From NCBI RefSeq assembly GCF_021018895.1, contig NC_079383.1, forward strand, positions 18,804,353-18,868,352: DNA of 64,000 nt. The letters run 5' to 3'. Shown piece by piece: positions 1 through 13,200 of the stretch (positions are counted from its first letter, which is position 1; every line of letters begins with the position of its first letter). A program made the position numbers and the translations under genes. Origin of the DNA: Seriola aureovittata. Lineage: Eukaryota > Chordata > Actinopteri > Carangiformes > Carangidae. Under the pieces are notes generated by a model. The model was not told where the DNA came from and searched no databases. It saw nothing but the letters and a program-made list of their open reading frames with translations.

Positions 1-3000
1 GACGCTGGCCTCCGATCGCAGTGTTGGTGTTTTGGAGACATAGTGTGCAGTATATAGAGGTCAAAATCCAAATAAAGAAAGAAACCACATGTCTGTGTGA
101 TGGTAAAAGAAGCGTTATGTAAATCCTTTTCATATCATCCTTACTTTGGAATAAAAATTTATCGTGAATGAAGTAGGCCTTGATCTTAGCTCACATCTTC
201 ATCCTGAGGGGTTTTACGATTGAACCAAATCTCCCTCGTTACTCCTGCGAGGACAAAGGAGCTAACGGGAGAAGTACTGTGATACTGCAACCAGTGATTG
301 AAGGTTTTAGAACTCTAATCCATTCGTCAATGTCTCCAGTCTCCATTCATCAATGTCATCACGGCTTTAATCTTGAGAGTATTGTCAGTTTTACTCATCA
401 GCTCGAGGACTAATCAATCTATGTAGAACATTTGACATTGTCGTGTAAAATCCTGCTAGCGTCATCTCTTGGCAGGTCAGGAGTTGTTGGTGACGTTGCG
501 CAACAGAGAATATTATAACATTATTAGTGGCTCCCGTATTTGCATATCTGCACCTGATATCTGCTCTCTCAAAATGAGAGTAATATCTGCATGAGAGCGA
601 AGATATTATCGGATTTTATTTGATAATGACTGATAAAACTATATTAAACTTAGATTCTAAATTCATTCAACCACTGTATTTGCAGCTGGACACTGGATGT
701 AAGTCATGTTCAGTTTCTATGATAGTACATGTTTTATATACTGTATGCTATTTTGCCCTGTAGCTTATGATTTAGGAGTTTAGTGCTGTAGGAACTCATT
801 CACCTTTTGCTTAGGAACCATTAGTGTATACAACATGTTAACCTCTGTGGCTAACATCCACTAAAGCCTGATAAGATTTCAGAAAAAGATCATTTCTTTT
901 CTTAAACGAGTCATCAGCTGTTTCCATGCACTTGGGTTTGTTCTTTAAAGTTATTTCAAGACTTATTTTGTAGATTACATTATATTGCTGTCTATTATTA
1001 TCTATGATTGACACAAATAATGCTAATTTTATATTCTTTAAGAACAAGTGCAAAACACTGTGCACCTTGCTGGTAGTGTTGTCTGTCTTGGCAAAGTGAT
1101 GTGACGTAATTGAAAGGACAGTGAAGTGGATGTGTTACTCAGAGTTCTGCTTTTCAACTTTCTTGGTGGGAATCAAAATGAACTAACTTACACAGAGGAA
1201 GCTTTCCCAGTGTTTTTATTATTGCTCATGTCCTGACGTAGCTGTCAGGAAGCAACTAGTTAATGCTAAGAGTAATAATGTTGGCTTGGATTGGAAAAAA
1301 GAGCTGGTGTTTGGACAGTATAAAACATGTTTGCACATTACACTGTTCATTAAAATAGATACGATCTAAATGGAACGTGACAGATGATAAAAAATATAAG
1401 CGGTAGTGTGGTATATCAGTGTAGCCCCACAGAAGCAAAGGAACTGAATATTTAATGCCATCTCTGCTGATTTAATTTATAGATTAAAGTGAATTCCTTA
1501 GGTTTTGATTTATATGTGATTGTTTTCATAGACCTCATTAATGAATCCTGATGAGACAAAATTCATATTTCAATAAAGCGTTTAACAAAATACTTTTACA
1601 GTGCACTATACTATCGATCGCTGGTCGCTCCTTGGTAATTATTAGGTGAGACGCTTGAACATCACTGCTCGGTTTTATAGATCTGTCTGAATTATACTCA
1701 GGGCAAGTCATTCCTTTTCTTTCTCAGTCTCTCTGTCTTACCATGCACCTGCAACCACACAAATACATACGCACACGCTACCCTGATATATAAAACTTGA
1801 GTGGTAGATAACAATAGACAAAGACAAAAGAAGTGCATTATTAAAAATGTATGAGAACCCTTTTGTTTTTAAGATCTATTAGCTGCTTTTGCTCAGGCAG
1901 ATTTCTTTGTAGTAATGGTTCTTCGAAGATGTATCACTCAAGCGTTACATAAATGGCAACAATACCTGTTGCATGGAGTTGTTTTATTATGAATATTTTA
2001 TTCCAGGGAAAACAAAAGAATGGAAAAAGCAGAGATTTGTACAACAAAAATCTTATGCCCTCCACTCTTGTGGATCTCCACTTTGTCTACAGCACTTTAA
2101 ATATTCATCAATATCACAGCTGACATTGTTCATTTGTGTGCCTTCAGAGGGAAGCCTTGCATTCTTCACCTCAAAACAATAGACCCAGTGACCCATCATG
2201 CATAGGGAATTATGCTTTTAGACTCAAATGATTTTGCTATTTAGCAGTATAGTGCCGAGTTATCTCTGGGGAAACAAAAGGGCATCATGAATACTGCATT
2301 GTTGGACGATTCTAAAGAGCTTCCTACAGTTTGAATGAGTTTTAAAGACTGCACTTTTGGCCTCAGTCTAAAACGGTAATATCACAAATCACAAGACACA
2401 GCAGAGCCACAATGGTCTTGGTCTTTAAAGGAACTACAGCAGCAAAAGCTTAAACTCTAAAAATCAATGACTGTGGAAAATAAACTCATACATGCCTTCC
2501 CCTGTTCTTAAATTACCTTGTGTATTGTGTGCAATGTTCACTGGACTGAATTAACATCACTGCAGTTCAAGGCGGGAGATAAAACTGTAATTAATTTTCA
2601 TATCTGCAGCTCTTAGTACTGAGCTGAGCTTAAGTAGACTCTTTAGATCTGTAATTTCTTTCTCACAGCTGTTGATTAGCTCTATTCTCTTTAAAGATAA
2701 TGTAGAGATTGAACCAATTACAAGTAAAACATTTTTGATGTTCCATATCTCACAGGAATTTATTTATAAAGAAATGTAGTTCCTGAAACAGTTTTGCCAT
2801 TTAGCTTGAGGTTGTGAGTGACCTGGTGTTGGCGGTGGGGGGGTTGTTGTCTCGTTCAAGGAACTTTCAAAACATTCACATACATGATTTAATCTGTAAT
2901 ATTCTGGTAATGGGGCGGTCTCTCTTACCGCTAGGCCATACCGACTCTGAACATATACATCAGTTGCAGCTTGATTCCAATAACACCCCTCCAAAAAAAA

Positions 3001-3350
3001 AAAAAAAACGTTTTGCCCTGAGGTGAGATTGCAAACCATTGATCTTTTGAACTCTTGATGGGAGTTTGACTGTAATATTTATCAAAGAAAGTCACACTAA
3101 GCTATTTGGACACGATCATGTTCACTTCAAGGCTGCACGCAACTCCGAGTTAAAGACGTGGACAAATCAGAGTTGAAACAGAAAATCTGATGGAACGAAA
3201 GCTTGTAAAATATTTCTACTGAAGTGGTTTTATTATCATTCTCATTACAGAAAAAAAACTTGGGTGTTTGAGTGTACACTAGACCTCTTTCACTTAATGA
3301 CTGAGTCAAGTCCAGTTTGAGGCTCTATAGTGTAAAAAACAAGCATGATA
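1..3350 (+). other. Upstream cdh12 intron, no exon seen
   Basis: This should be the intron before the 137-bp exon; the preceding type II exon (EC3 and start of EC4) is not found here. The region is AT-rich with short non-coding open frames and a 16-A run (2993-3008). A possible very degenerate tRNA-like stretch lies at about 2850-2945. Nothing else recognised. Confidence 0.6.
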
Positions 3351-3421
3351 AATATTAATGAGAAATAGCCTTTTAAGATCAAATAGCTCGCCATGTGAAA
3401 GAGAAAAAAAAAATGGCAGAA

Positions 3422-3535
3422 TGATGGCATAGAGAGGCTGTTCTTCATTTGAAAGGCCCAGGCTCAAGCCCATGAGAAATTAAGCATCAGTCATGTGGAA
3501 ATGCCCAAGAGCAAGGCACTAAACCCCCAACCTCT
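3422..3535 (+). repeat. tRNA-derived SINE relic
   Basis: A-box-like TGGCATAGAGAGG (about 3424-3436) and B-box-like GGCTCAAGCCC (3461-3471) have tRNA-like spacing. They are followed by CAAGAGCAAGGCACTAAACC, a block I recognise from teleost SINEs. The copy is degenerate and lies in the cdh12 intron, in sense orientation. Confidence 0.5.
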
Positions 3536-4114
3536 GACCTCCTTGTGAAGGGGAATAAAAGACGAAAACAACAACATATTTTCTCCTGTGGGAACTCAAC
3601 CGACGATGACCAAATTATTAATGAAAAATCGCCTTTTCAGATCAAACACCATGTTGTGATGAATGGCGCTGACAGTGGCATGCCGTTTGATTTTCAGATC
3701 TCTTTTGTATTGCACTCAGAGCGACTGGGCAAGACCAAAGATGATGCATTTCACAGAGAGGACGTCTTCCCCTCTGTTCACAGACAAAAAACAAAAAAAA
3801 CATTTTAAACCTTTGATTCTCCATCGGCCGCAAAAGATTGATATGATTTCAACAGTGCTTCAAGTTCATTTGTGTTCTCAAGAAAAGCGTTTGCTCAGCA
3901 TGGCCATAGTGCATGTGCCCCATTACTAGATTGGAATATATATGCAATCCTCAGCACATTTTCTGGAAATGACCATTCAGAATGAGTAATGAAGGCTATG
4001 CCAACATTATGTTACGCCTAATTCAAATACATGAGCCCAGAGGGAAAATCACTGTGGTTTAATTCTCTGGTTTATGTGGGAAATGAATGCCATTAAACAA
4101 ACATTTTCTTTCAG

Positions 4115-4251
4115 GTATTCCATTGACTGGAAGAGCGACTTGGACAGCTACTTTGACATTGATCCCGTGGAGGGGACGATTTCCACAAACGAACTCCTTG
4201 ACAGAGAAAGCATCGCGCAGCACAATATCTCCGTCGTGGCCACCAAACTTA
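4115..4251 (+). CDS. cdh12: cdh12 exon, EC4 part (137 bp)
   Basis: The acceptor is TTTCTTTCAG ending at 4114 and the donor is GTAAGT at 4252. The exon enters with one base completing the preceding codon (probably Arg or Val before YSID) and leaves one base. It encodes 45 residues from [16 protein letters not shown] to NISVVATKL. The LDRES stretch (residues 28-32) is the cadherin LDRE calcium-site motif, and NIS (37-39) is an N-glycosylation sequon. The length of 137 bp matches the usual type II exon at this place. Confidence 0.92.
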
Positions 4252-7200
4252 GTAAGTATGACAACAAAACACATTGTGATTCATGCAGGTGTCGTTGTCC
4301 TTCCCCCGCCATAATCTGTGTGAAGGATTTAACACACTTTTACTCAAGTCAATACTCAATCCCATTTTGCTGGAAAGGTTTATAGGTGACTATAAACCAT
4401 GATGGCTCTCCCAGAAGAATGTATCTTCAGGACATTGTCTCCTCTAGCACACTCACCTCAACTCTGTTTTCCTTTTTAACTGCCGTTTTTTTTTTTTTTT
4501 TTACACGTTTGATGACATTGGCATTGGAAGGGAGCTTTTCTTGCCAGAGTCAACTTTTACTTACACTGCAGTAAAATGTGAACCATCCAGAGTTTTACAG
4601 CAAGCAGATGCAGCCGCGTCACAGCATGTTGTGAGCCAAACTGAAGAAGAGCGAGCTAATGTGGAGCCGTGCCTTTAAGACATGTCATCAAGCTAATTAT
4701 GTTTTTATGAAGGAAGTGGAGCAAATTTCCGGATAAATAAGCAAATCCATCGTCATCAAGTCATCAAATCTGCTAAGAACCGTCAAAGTCATTATCCCAG
4801 AGGCAGGCTGGTGCTCAATCAAAATTACCCACGCTGTATATTCATTAGGATAGACTGTGAAATATGGGCTGTTAAAACTTGAGTCATTGTCGCCTTGGAA
4901 ACTGATATTACTCACTTCCCCTCAAGGTCATGGCAGTGACATGCTAATTCTGTTTTCTATGCGTGTGTGTGTGTGTGTGTGTGCTTCTTTGTGTGGCTTT
5001 TGTGTATAAGTGTCAAGGATGAGGTAAGCTGAAAGGATGCAGTGTGGATGGAGGGGGGAGATGGAGATGGTTTTACAAGGCTGATCATACTTGACGCAGG
5101 AATAGAGCAGTATTTCTTCACATATTGCCCTCGCCCACCTACATTTTACTCCTTTCTTATCACCTTTCCCCAACATCAGCCTCTGAAACAGCCCTCTGTG
5201 ACCTCTCTGGTTCCCCTCTCCAAGGGCCAATGTTTGTCTAGAGACAATTTCCCCCATGGCAGAAAAGGAAAAAAAACTGTTTAAAAAATAATGGCAGGAA
5301 GCATAGAGATAAACAAAGCACCCCCAGGGTGTCCGTCCCAACTTGTAAGTTCAAATCTGCTTTTGACCTTGAGTGAGATTTGGCAGAACTTTGTGTTCAC
5401 AGTATTGCATTGCTGTTGTGGCTCCTCTGCCATGCACTCTATTATCATCGTTGGGATTTTGTCTGTCCGTTATTTGGATTTTAAACCATGAGAAAAAAGG
5501 CTTTTAATGCCCATAAAAATAATTCATTATTTCTATGAAGAGAGGTCAGGCAGACAAAGAAAGTGTTTTCTACAGTCTCAAGCAGCCTCAGATGGCAGTT
5601 CACAGCAGTTTTCAATAAACACTAAATTATTGCTCACCTCCGTATTTGACCTGTCTCAGCATCTACTGTGTCCTTGCTGCTTTTGCTTTTTAAAATGTAT
5701 CCACCCACACCTTTTATTCACAATTATCGGAATAAAATATCTAACAATATGAGTTGTCAGATGACATTTTCCTTGACTAAAGCTTCTTTTACTCTGCAAT
5801 TATTAGCACAGCACCTGAGTTGGAGACTTTTCACTTCACAAAGCCACAGAGACTTGTTCGGTCATTGCTAGACACTGCAGTCATGCAGCAAAATGAGAGC
5901 AGTGTGTGCTGCTCTCATGAGACACAGTACACAGCAGAAGGCGGGCTAAATAAGAGCCAGGGTTAGATTAACGGTTTGCTTTTTGGCATTTAAGCCCAGT
6001 GGCAAATTTTTAGGAGTCATAGGGAGAGAAAGATCTATTAAGCGCAATAATAACCTTGGCAGGAGGCATTGAGGAAGCACACTTTCTATCTGTTTACAGC
6101 AACTGAGTTTCGTTTCACACAGCATTTGTGTCGTGAGTTTGCTTATGTATTCTGGCCCCGGTTCACTTTTAACAGATTGTTATCCACAAGAAATCTTTCT
6201 ATCTCCGTTTTCCAGCACACTTTATAGATTTGTGGTTGATGACTTGCAAAGATTGGGAGTTTTTTATTAAAATGAGCTTCATTAAAAAAGTAATATCCAG
6301 CAGAAAGGCAATATAAGGCAAGGAACTTTATGGCTGACCACTCAAGCAGGCAACACAGGAATCTGATTTAATAAAATACGCAGAGCATGTGTTATTGGGC
6401 TGAAATGCTGATGCTAGTCAGATTTGAATATAATCACTATACCATTGCTCCATCTAGTGGGCCGAAAGATATATCACTGATGATGTACTGAGAGTCGGTC
6501 AACAGTTTAGAAGATGAGTTTTTGAAATGAGAGGAGGAGGAAACGATAAACTCTTGTATCCAGAAGACTTTAAAAAAAAAAAACAAATTTCACAGATTTC
6601 ATTGATAGGCAAGATTTGAAGTTGCTGCAACTTTTTGAAGGCCAAAGTATTCAGGACCTCGATGACAGAAAAGATCAGTATTTTTGCTGGCCGAGCATTA
6701 ATGTTAGTAGTTTTGTCAGTGCAAAGCAGCAAATCCCATGCTCAGTGTCATTTTTACCTCAGTGGGAAGATTGCTTTTTCCATCAAGGTCAGAGACAGGT
6801 TACTAACTGAGCCGTGGCTGCGTCTCCAATCCCCGTGAGACGACTCTACAGATCCCCCCTGCATTCTTCTCAACCACCCACCTACACACAAACCTGCACA
6901 CCTACGCACCCATGCGCTTGCACCCACACAAACAAGTGCACGCTAAGCCCCCCACTGAAAAGCAAAGCCTATTCCCACATCAAATCCATAAAGTTTACCT
7001 TACTTGGGCTTCCACACAAAAAGAACATTTCCGCGCCGTGCACCTGCAGTGAAGGGACCATTGTAACAAACAACCCTGGATTCAAGTTAGTCTTTCTCAA
7101 GGGGGCTTTCACACTATAATTAATATGGGTTGCACATCTTATGGCTAAAACCCATAACAGAACCTGAGTAAAAAAAAAAAAAAGAATCCTCTCTGTAGAG

Positions 7201-10200
7201 CCATATACCATAATGTGAGGCATGCTTTATTTGTAGGCAGCGGATGTAATGCATTTATTGTGTGTTTTTTTATTTAATTCTCCTTTTCATCATCAATCAA
7301 AAGCATCATAAAGCAGCAGAGCAGAGTCCCGAGGCAATTTATGCATCAACATGTTCACACATTTGAGGTTTTGTTAGCATTTAAGCGGAGCGTCTTATAA
7401 TGGGCGTGCAGCTGGGTGGTGTAGCATCTGCTCAAGGACACTGACCGGACACTCGTGCATGACCCTGCCTCTTTAACCACTCGGCCACCCTGCTTCAACA
7501 GGGATAAACCTTTTTGCTTTGGCTCATCATCAAGGTGGTGTTACTTTAGATATCCACATGATGTCAGTGCTGTGAAAAAAAAAAATACTCCTGTGTTTTT
7601 CTCTGCACTGTCCAGTCCTGATTGCACATTTGTGCTTTATTTAAACAGTTTTGTGATGTGTGTGTGTTTTTTTTTTCTTCCAGATAGTCCAGTCTTGACC
7701 AGTCGGGTCGCCGTCACCGTTCACGTGTTGGACATCAACGAGTTCCCACCTGAGCTAGCCAGTCCTTATGAGACCTTTGTGTGTGAAAACGCTAAAATGG
7801 GACAGGTATGTTAGCATGTACTCTTTGCCCTGCCTCTCACACGCTCATGGCATTACACACAGCGAATCTTCGAGTGTTAAACCGTGTTGATTTTTCAGTG
7901 AGTTCCCAACGGATGATTGGAGTGTTGTTTTTTCTTCCCATAGAGCTGATATGGCTTCAAGGTGGTTGTTGAAATCTCTCTAAAGGTGCTAAATTGAATC
8001 TGAAAGGTGTTGATTTATACAAGCACTGACATAGAGTCACTGTTTACACTCAGGCAGAAATAAACGCTGATTTTGCTTGTGTGTGGAGATAAAAATGTAG
8101 TGATGTTTTTTTCTGCTTTTTGGAGCACCATATTGCTGTAGTAAATACCGTATATACATTTAGCTTTTGCATTGATACCTAACAGAGGGTGGGTTTTCAA
8201 GGTCACTTGAATAAAACCTTTAATTTCAAGGGGTTTAGCAGAATACGCCTCAGCACAGAGTAAGAATCTAAATCTTGAACTGGTTGTGTCATATTGTTCC
8301 GTCCACAAATCACCATCTTGACGTACGACTCAACAGTTTACTACACCAGCAAATGGACCAAAGTAAAAAAAACACACCTTTTCATGACACTAGCAGTAGA
8401 AAATCTTTCTATCTCATGATTTTGTGCTGCCTGTGTTTCCTGCACTGACTGTCTCTCTCCTGCATTTTGCTGCACTCCGCCTGGACATCTCCACCTTTCT
8501 GCACTCCTTCTTGGTTGACGAAGTATTGGGATTATTCAGTTGAACTGACAGTAAACATTTCAGATATCCAGTATAGAAGTAAAATTTCACCTTTATGGTA
8601 ATCTTCGAAATATTTCCCATTAATTGATAATGACACGCTCCAGTGACAATGCAAAATCCTGTATTTTCCTGCCTTAATATGCTGTCGCAAACTTCTCAAA
8701 CTAACTGCAGATCTTGCACAGAGAAGCCTACACCTTGATTAACAGAAATGAAAAGATATTAGTGTGATAACCAAAAAGTATTACGACCACTTATAACAAT
8801 TTGAGATGATTAATCTCAGTGTAATGTGCTAATTTATTTGCTGCTGCTGCCTCTTAACGCTTAGGAAAAGACTGTTTTTCTAATGCACCAGTACAGTTTT
8901 CATACATAATAATGTGTGCAATATCATTACTGATCTCAGAACGGTGGCAGCTGAGTCAAGGGCAGCTACCACACTTGTCTGTGGCTAGCTATAGCCAGTC
9001 ACCAGGATTATCCTCAATGCACATGCGCAAACATCTAAATACATGCTGCTCCCCCCTCTTCTTGTCAAGCCCAAGACTTTGTCAACGGGACACACCCATG
9101 AAAATGACGGAAAAATGATAAATGCAACAGCTGGTAGTGAAGTTAGCTTCCAGAGACAATAGCCTACTGCTGCCGCTAGAGGGCAGTAAATTACATGATG
9201 AATGCAAACAGGCCATATTAGATCCTTTATGGGACAGACCGCTGTTCTAAGGTGTAAGGAGACATATCACTTCCACATTCTAATTAATGTCTATTTTTAG
9301 CTTTAACTGATCAAGTGCTGCTTGCCTTGCTGGTCCTGACGACATGCCACTGTTTCAGATGATATATTTGAGATGCTGTGGAGAATTTGCCTGGCTGCAT
9401 TTTAAACCACCTGTGCCTGTAAATTAACCCATTAACTAGCATCTATATGCAGTTAGCGTTGTGAGGGAACAGCTTCTTTGTGGCAGTCTATCAAATTGCT
9501 GTAGACTCCTCATCACATTGAGGATGTTTTGCCAGTCCTCAGACCCGTTACAATCAAAACTACGGCTGTGTTCTCCGTTTGAAGGCACCGCTGTCTTCCT
9601 TGCCATGTTTTCAGCCTTCAAAGTCAAGTCCAGACACTTAGAAAAAGCTTTTTTTTTTTAAAGGCCCTGATAATATTTTTCTTTCATTCAGCTGCTTGCA
9701 ACAATGGTGTCCTACATAAGCACAACAAGTTTGGGTTAGTTGAATCTGTCCGTGCTCTTCTCACTGTTTTGATGGGTGCAGAGCTGCGGTGGAAAAACCT
9801 GTCAACACATACTTAAATTTTCCAATCAGGATATAGCAACATTTGAACCAAAATCTGCTGACAGTTTTTTTTTGGCACAGTTTTCTTCCGAACTTTGACT
9901 TTCATTTTAGCCTATTTCAAGTCCCCGTCGTCTCAAAAAACGTGCTTTACTTATTGTCACTTCATTTGGATGTTTGCCCTTCACTGAGCCGAGTGAAGTT
10001 TGTGCGGAGTTTTACACCAGAAGGCTGTTTTTACATTCATCTGCTGAAGAAGTCGGTTTCTGTGTGCTCACTTTAAGTCTGAGTTTAAAACGTGATGTAG
10101 TTTTGTCACATTACGAGACTTCTCAGTGAAGTAGGAGACGTTTGTTGTCCACTAGTTAAACTTTTGAAATTAACAATTTTTACATTTGCACACTCTGGAT

Positions 10201-13200
10201 TTTCCAGTCAGGAGAAGGAGTAGATGCAATTTTAAGAAAACTAATTAATTGAACCATATCAGACATAAATTATTATTCAAAGCAAAGTATTTTTATATAA
10301 TCATGAAGTTATAGAGAAAAACTTGAATTAGAAACCAGTTTTTCAGGGGCCTTCAGGATCAACAGTTCTTTATATTCAATTGCATGACCTCTGCTCTGAA
10401 CACTTCACCATTGAGCTATTCAATTCATCAGACAAATGAGGTCTGTAACATTTAATCCACTCAGCTGATTGAGTTATAGAGAAATATGTACTTTAAGAAA
10501 AGTACAAAAAGTCAAAAACGGCAAACAGCAGAAACATTGCAAGACTAGACAACTGCAGCCAGATATTCAGGTCAGCTGCAATCATCATACAACACGCGCC
10601 TTGTATTTAAAAGTCTCACCGTCTCTCCTCTCCTCTCACCTTCTAATCTTCTATCCTATTTCTTACTCACTTGCTCTAATCTCCTTCTTTTTATCTCCTC
10701 TTTCCCCTCCGCTTCTTCTCCCGCTCCTCTCTCCTCTCCTTGCCCTCCAGTGCAGAATACACTCCTTCCTCCAGTGTTCCCACAGCGTGACTCCACCAGG
10801 TGTTGCGCACAGCTGGTGGATGATAAAGAATTGCAGATCTTCACTTGTAAAAATCCATCACATTTCTCCCTTGATGATTATCTGTACTCCAAACTGCTCA
10901 AAAAGCATACAACCCACTTGTTTTGGAGTGTCTCACGCTGTGGCACAACCTCCCATGGCAAATAATCTCTATCCAGGACATCGCCAAGCAAGAGAGGGAA
11001 CCGACTATTTTCATTTGAATGTGTGGGAAGAGCAGGAAGAGGACATAAGGCATAAGTGAGATTTGCAAATGAAAAAAAAGGTCAGTGCTGTGGCAAAGAA
11101 ATACAGTGGAATATTTCCTTTTTTTTATTATTTACTGTACTCAGAGGCCCGACCGGTCAACTGGTCAAGTGTGAAATGAGAAAACGCAGCAACAAAGGAA
11201 ACGTACAACAAGCATTTACTACTGTGGAGCGCTACGAATTAGATATACTGAGGACAACCAGTGCTATAATATGTTCCCCGCTCTTTAATTTATTTCCTTT
11301 GCTTTTTAAAAAAACATAATAACACAGTGGAATGCTAACCACCTCAATCACTTTGTTATGCCGGAATAATTACATTTACATTTGCACCATTTAGCTGCCA
11401 CTCTTATCTCACTGAACTTAAATGCAGCCGAGTGCAAAATCAGAGTACACTTAAAGCCATTTCACATATACAAAAGCACTAAATAATAAGCAGTAGCAGC
11501 AGGCGCAGCTCTCCTTGTGATTGAGAGGAGGTGGGAGGCACTTTGAAAAGAGAAAAAGAGCATTTGTAGTTGATGGATTCCAACTAATATTGCAATTAGA
11601 AAATTCAACAAATGGTGTTATTTTAGTACTGAAGTTAACGAGCCAGTGTCATATACCAACATTTGATATTCATTCAGTTCCGTATTTATTCTTGCCTTTG
11701 AAACGGCTTTTTAAAAATATTTGCAAAATCAATAAAAAAAAATGATTCAGTCATTTGTTGAGTAAGATGTTGGACATTTGGACCTGGAACCTGTAACACA
11801 GCAGTTTTGTGGGATGCAACTTAATTGCTCTTGCACTTGCAAAATATACTATTTTTAGATGTCACGTTGGGTTGCGGTAATGTTTGATGGGCATCAGCCA
11901 TTACATCTAACATGACTAATTCGCTTTAAAAAAAAAAAAAAGAAGGTCGATGGATGAAATGCAAGTGTAATTGTTGGTTGCAGCTTTAGATTTATTCATC
12001 ACAGAGATAATTTGGTCACAGAAAATCAAGAGTGTGAAGTGTACATCTGCTGTGGGGAACACAACAAAACACCTGGTGTCAGGATTTTATTCAAATAATG
12101 AGAGGTGAAAGAGAGGGAGAGCAGCACAGTGAGGTGGATGTAACAGGGCAGGAGGGCTGATTAGTTGCTCCTGCGTGTGGGGGATCCTGGGCCGAGGGCA
12201 TCAGGTGTCCAGCAGGTCAAGCACAGTGAGCAGGGGAGAGCAGACTGGTGGCACAGCTGGGCTGGCAGGACAACCAGCTAAAAAAACAAAAACAAAAAAT
12301 GCTCCGAGACATTTTGGGGAAAAGAAGTCAGCAGTCTGACACAGATGTGGCTGAATCAGCAGTCTGTGTCTAGCAGGGTGGAGGTTAATGCTCGTTTGGC
12401 GAGGACTTGTTTCAGCAAACCCTGTTGCACATTTTCAGACATAAATGATGGAGTTTGTTTGAAGTAGGTGTTGGATTGATCAAACTGTCTTTTTTCTTCT
12501 GCTATTGTGGGTTTCTCTATGGTTACAGCAGATGTACTGTAAAATAAGTTCAATATAAAACAACTGTCGATGACCCTTGAACAAGCTCCAGCAGTTTTGA
12601 ATGAACTTAATCCATCACACTATGTGTTGAGGTAATCTAGAAATTTCAACAAGTTATCAATCAAGTGTTCAGTGACTGTATCCAAAACTACAGAGGGAAC
12701 AATCCATTGCCTTGTTCCAGCACTGACAGGTCTGACATAAAGTCAGTTCAGGACTAGTTGAATAATTTCACAATTTCTGACAGAACAAATTGACCTGTAG
12801 GAATTTTTATTTGACATTGAAAAGACTACTCAAAACAAAACCTTCCAACTGTGCAAATCAGTGGATGCAGAGGAAAGGCTTACGGTATACTCCATGCAAA
12901 GAGGAGAGAGACAGAACTACAACATAAAACGACAAGTAAATGCTAATGATAACTTTATTTTTAACAGGTGATTCAAACCTTCAGTGCAAAAGACCAGGAT
13001 CTCTCGACTTCTGGACAACAGTTCTCCTTTAAATCACCAAAGGAAGATATGAAAAACAACAAGAATTTCACCATCCGGGACTTTGGAAGTAAGTGTCCTT
13101 ATGGTGGGACAACAGCTGTGTTTGGTGCCATGGTGAGTCAGTGCAGTGTGATACAGTGTAGAGCCTGAAGATATCACCTTGTGACAGTTTACGCAGCTTC

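Larger units (their letters stand above)
4252..7683 (+). other. cdh12 intron, 3.4 kb
   Basis: Bounded by GTAAGT and a T-rich tract ending TTCTTCCAG. It contains a 15-T run (4488-4502), a TG microsatellite (4961-4983), a degenerate CA-rich tract (about 6876-6950), a 12-13 A run near 7170 and a tRNA-like SINE relic at about 7415-7500. Short open frames here lack coding character; one crosses the TG repeat. Nothing else recognised. Confidence 0.8.
7806..12967 (+). other. cdh12 intron, 5.2 kb
   Basis: Bounded by GTATGT and TTTTTAACAG. It holds a CTCF-like motif (9173-9186), a tRNA-derived SINE-like head on the minus strand (about 10365-10425), a pyrimidine-rich tract (10617-10750) and short A runs. 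The 196-codon open frame at 10469-11059 passes through the pyrimidine tract and looks non-coding. Confidence 0.75.

Noticed and set aside
1..60. Possible end of an upstream cadherin exon at the window edge
   Set aside because: No frame gives EC3/EC4-like sequence and no donor of the right phase was seen.
2850..2945. tRNA-like stretch on the minus strand (TGGCCTAGCGGTAAGAGA)
   Set aside because: The A-box match is good, but the B box is weak and too far away; not enough for a tRNA gene or a clear SINE.
4928..5341. 137-codon minus-strand open frame
   Set aside because: Its C-terminal part is the translation of the TG microsatellite, and there is no recognised similarity.
10469..11059. 196-codon plus-strand open frame
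   Set aside because: It runs through a CT-rich low-complexity tract, lies inside a cadherin intron, and shows no domain or exon boundaries.
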